Origin: Nordella sp. HKS 07
GTDB taxonomy: Bacteria > Pseudomonadota > Alphaproteobacteria > Rhizobiales > Aestuariivirgaceae
DNA length: 64,000 nt
Reading direction: 5' to 3'
Assembly: GCF_011046735.1 (NCBI RefSeq)
Contig: NZ_CP049258.1
Location: 3,366,001-3,430,000 of the forward strand
Position 1 is the stretch's first letter. Each line of letters begins with the position of its first letter. The notes below the pieces were generated by a model, which ran no database searches, was not told the DNA's origin, and saw only the letters and a list, made by a program, of their open reading frames with translations. The position numbers were made by a program, and so were the translations under genes. This document shows positions 61,816 through 64,000 of this stretch, one piece after another.

Positions 61816-63201
61816 ATGCCGCATTTCCTGACCCTTGTCTCCGCGGCCGGGGCCCTGCGCGCGAAGAACGTTTCGGCGCGGGAGCTACTCGGTGAGATTC
61901 TCGACCGGATCGACAGCGACGACCGTTTCATTCGTGCCTATAGTGATCTGACCCGCGAAACCGCCGAGCGAGAGGCAGCGGAATCCGATCTCCGCCATGC
62001 GCGCAACGAAGCCCGGGGGCCGCTCGACGGCATTCCCGTCGCCGTGAAGGATCTGATCGACACGACGCCGGCCAGATGCCGCGCCGGCCTCCCGCATCTC
62101 GTTCACTACCGGCCCCAGCGCGATGCCGATGCCGTGACGCTGTTGCGCCAAGCGGGCGCGGTGGTCGTCGGCGTCCTCGAGACCGACGCTGGCGCCTTCG
62201 GTACGCGCACGCCCCAAGTGATCAACCCGATCGCGCCCGGCCTTATTGCCGGCGGATCGAGCGGCGGCGCGGGGGCGGCGGTCTGCGCCGGGCTCGCTTA
62301 TGGTGCGATCGGCACTGATACCGGCGGCAGCATCCGCATTCCGGCCGCGTGTTGCTCGGTGTTGGGATTCAAGCCGACATGGGGAAGGGTGAGCGCGCAT
62401 GGGGTCCGCCCGCTGGCCCAATCCTGCGACCATGTCGGGCCTCTGGCACGCACTGTCGCGGATCTGCAGGCGATTCAGGCCGTGCTCGATCCGCTGCCCA
62501 GGGAGGTGTTTGAGACGCCGACGCGTCTGCGGATCGGCGTTTCACCCGATTATTTCGGCGACGCCGATCCGCTCGTGGCAGAGGCCATGGCTCTTGTCGT
62601 GTCTGCGCTCACCAGAGCGCGTCACTCGGTCCGCGAGGTGCGGATGCCGCTTCCGGACGCCATCATGGGTTCGCATATGGTCACCGTCACGCGGGAAGCG
62701 GCCAAGTATCACACGGAGCAGTTTCCCGGCCTGTGGCAGGCGCATCCAGACATTGCCCGCGATGCGATAGAGTTTGGCCGCACTGTGAGCGATGCAGACT
62801 ATGCCGTGGCACAGGCGCGGCGCCGGCAGGTTGCAGATGCCGTCGAAGGGCTGTTTTCGGGTCTCGATATACTGATCCTGCCGACCCTGCCGGTCGATGC
62901 CCCGGATCGCGATGTCGAAACCGTCCGCCTGGATGGATGTGAGATATCTGTCCTCGAGGCCACGATCCGCTATACGGCGATGTTCAACCATACCGGCCAT
63001 CCGGTGGTGTCGATCCCGGCATCCCGACTGCCGGATGGCCGCGCGCTGAGTGTCCAGATCGTCGGCGCGCGCCACAACGATCAGAGGTTGCTCGCTATTG
63101 CGCGGCAGTTGGAGGATATATTGGCGGTGACCGTCGATTATGGGTCGCTGGCAAGAGCGGCGCAGATGAATGTCCGGCGCCTGCGCCGCCGTTATACTTG
63201 A
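61816..63201 (+). CDS. Amidase signature family hydrolase
   Basis: The 461-residue protein has K78 (GIPVAVKDL), cis-Ser148 ([11 protein letters not shown]) and nucleophile Ser172 ([11 protein letters not shown]). It starts 5 bp after the fusion gene and is followed by nitrile hydratase. It should convert the amide made by nitrile hydratase into the acid plus ammonia, the last step of the aldoxime-nitrile route. This pairing of amidase and nitrile hydratase genes is well known. Confidence 0.92.
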   Translation: MPHFLTLVSAAGALRAKNVSARELLGEILDRIDSDDRFIRAYSDLTRETAEREAAESDLRHARNEARGPLDGIPVAVKDLIDTTPARCRAGLPHLVHYRPQRDADAVTLLRQAGAVVVGVLETDAGAFGTRTPQVINPIAPGLIAGGSSGGAGAAVCAGLAYGAIGTDTGGSIRIPAACCSVLGFKPTWGRVSAHGVRPLAQSCDHVGPLARTVADLQAIQAVLDPLPREVFETPTRLRIGVSPDYFGDADPLVAEAMALVVSALTRARHSVREVRMPLPDAIMGSHMVTVTREAAKYHTEQFPGLWQAHPDIARDAIEFGRTVSDADYAVAQARRRQVADAVEGLFSGLDILILPTLPVDAPDRDVETVRLDGCEISVLEATIRYTAMFNHTGHPVVSIPASRLPDGRALSVQIVGARHNDQRLLAIARQLEDILAVTVDYGSLARAAQMNVRRLRRRYT

Positions 63202-63212
63202 GGAGGCTACGC

Positions 63213-63827
63213 ATGCCGCACGATCACGATGACGCCGATCATGATCACGACCATGATCCCCTGGAGCAGGGCGCGAGCCTCAGAGTCAGGGCGCTCGAGG
63301 AATTGATGATCGCCAAGGGGCTGGTCGATCCGGCAGCTCTCGATCGTATAGTCGAATACTATGAGCGCGAGACAGGCCCGCGCAACGGCGCCAAGGTCGT
63401 CGCGCGGGCCTGGCTCGAGCCGGATTTCCACGACTGGCTGCTCCGTGACGGCACCGCCGCCATCCATTCCATGGGCTTCACGGGCTATCAGGGCGAGCAT
63501 ATGCGCGTGGTGGAGAACTCAGCGCGCGTGCACAATGTCATCGTCTGCACTCTGTGCTCCTGCTATCCCTGGCCGGTGCTTGGCCTGCCGCCCGCCTGGT
63601 ACAAGGGCGCCGCCTATCGCTCGCGCGTCGTGCGCGAGCCGCGCGCCGTCCTGAAAGAGTTTGGTCTCGAGTTCGGCACGGATGTCGAGATCAAGGTCTG
63701 GGATTCGACCGCCGAGATTCGCTACATGGTGCTCCCTCAGCGCCCGGCCAATACGGAAACATTCACCTCCGATCAGCTCGCTACCCTCGTCACCCGCGAC
63801 GGCATGATCGGAACCGCACTTCTGTAG
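63213..63827 (+). CDS. nthA: Nitrile hydratase alpha subunit
   Basis: The 204-residue protein has the metal-binding claw [20 protein letters not shown] with Cys112, Cys115 and Cys117. Thr in the CTLCSC motif points to the cobalt type; iron types usually have CSLCSC. The N-terminus is unusually His/Asp-rich ([13 protein letters not shown]), which might help metal loading. I chose the ATG at 63213 behind AGGAGG; a TTG at 63198 lacks this. It converts nitriles to amides with the beta subunit that follows. Confidence 0.95.
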   Translation: MPHDHDDADHDHDHDPLEQGASLRVRALEELMIAKGLVDPAALDRIVEYYERETGPRNGAKVVARAWLEPDFHDWLLRDGTAAIHSMGFTGYQGEHMRVVENSARVHNVIVCTLCSCYPWPVLGLPPAWYKGAAYRSRVVREPRAVLKEFGLEFGTDVEIKVWDSTAEIRYMVLPQRPANTETFTSDQLATLVTRDGMIGTALL

Positions 63828-63838
63828 GAGGTCTATCC

Positions 63839-64000
63839 ATGGACGGAATACATGATCTGGGCGGAATGCATGGTTTCGGCCCGGTCCCGATCAAAAAAGG
63901 CGACTATGTGTTCAAGGCGGATTGGCAGCGTCGCGCTTTCGCGCTCGCGGAGATTCTGGCCGGACCCGCGCATTATGGCGCCGACCAGCACCGGCAGGCG
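63839..64000 (+). CDS. nthB: Nitrile hydratase beta subunit (3' end outside window)
   Basis: Only the first 54 codons are visible: MDGIHDLGGMHGFGPVPIKK, then FKADWQRRAFALAEILAG. This is the standard start of the beta subunit. It begins 11 bp after the alpha stop, with TAGGAGG as ribosome site. A metallochaperone/activator gene would be expected further right. Confidence 0.95.
   Translation, partial: MDGIHDLGGMHGFGPVPIKKGDYVFKADWQRRAFALAEILAGPAHYGADQHRQA

Noticed and set aside
1-64000. CRISPR arrays, rRNA, tRNA, prophage or intact insertion sequences
   Set aside because: I saw no regularly spaced identical repeats, no conserved RNA gene stretches, and no transposase, integrase or phage structural protein.

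Overview
The window is a high-GC bacterial chromosome segment, most likely from an alphaproteobacterium of the order Hyphomicrobiales (Rhizobiales). This is inferred from the nadABC operon with an NrtR regulator, the many solute-binding-protein ABC importers next to catabolic enzymes, and families of intergenic palindromes of a kind common in rhizobial relatives. I see no rRNA, tRNA, CRISPR array, intact insertion sequence or prophage. About 57 protein genes are supported. Most longer antisense reading frames are shadows.

Layout. (1) 1-7.2 kb, plus strand: a spermidine/putrescine-type ABC importer (left end cut), a class III aminotransferase, a small and a large subunit resembling N,N-dimethylformamidase, and a LysE exporter. 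(2) 7.3-13.9 kb: an Lrp regulator divergent from diaminopropionate ammonia-lyase, an M24 hydrolase, a polar amino acid binding protein, a permease fused to its ATPase, and an M20 amidohydrolase. (3) 14.0-25.5 kb, minus strand: a BMP-type (nucleoside-like) ABC importer followed by a MIO-type lyase, a DUF1989 protein, a deacetylase/cyclic imidase-like hydrolase, a creatininase-like hydrolase, a DUF2848 protein, a ureohydrolase and a quinone oxidoreductase-like enzyme; a LysR gene is divergent. (4) 26.7-33.5 kb: an SsuABC/TauABC-like importer, two SDR enzymes and an agmatinase-family enzyme, with a divergent LysR gene. (5) 33.7-43.9 kb: aminotransferase, TetR regulator, amidase plus MFS transporter, LysR regulator, a 3-hydroxyacyl-CoA dehydrogenase-like enzyme, an SDR, an M20 peptidase, a small alpha/beta hydrolase and an Lrp regulator. 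(6) 44-49.6 kb: a scar with broken nadB, nadC and GntR pieces, a HIRAN-TerB-like gene, then nadC, nadB, nadA and nrtR with two palindromic operators. (7) 49.7-55.9 kb: an Arg-rich small exported protein, glycosyltransferase-like proteins, a frameshifted ELM1-family gene, a methyltransferase, a sialyltransferase-like protein and a phospholipase D-like protein. (8) 56.1-64 kb, plus strand: a branched-chain/urea-type ABC importer whose last permease is fused in frame to a complete aldoxime dehydratase, followed by an amidase and nitrile hydratase alpha and beta (beta cut by the window end).

Theme. Nearly every cluster pairs an importer with enzymes that cleave C-N bonds: amides, guanidino compounds, cyclic amides, nitriles and amino acids. 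The most striking item is the last operon. It encodes import plus a full aldoxime to nitrile to amide to acid route, with the first enzyme welded to the transporter. A second point of interest is the nad scar, where a 97-bp perfect repeat of the nadC 3' end flanks a HIRAN-TerB-like gene.
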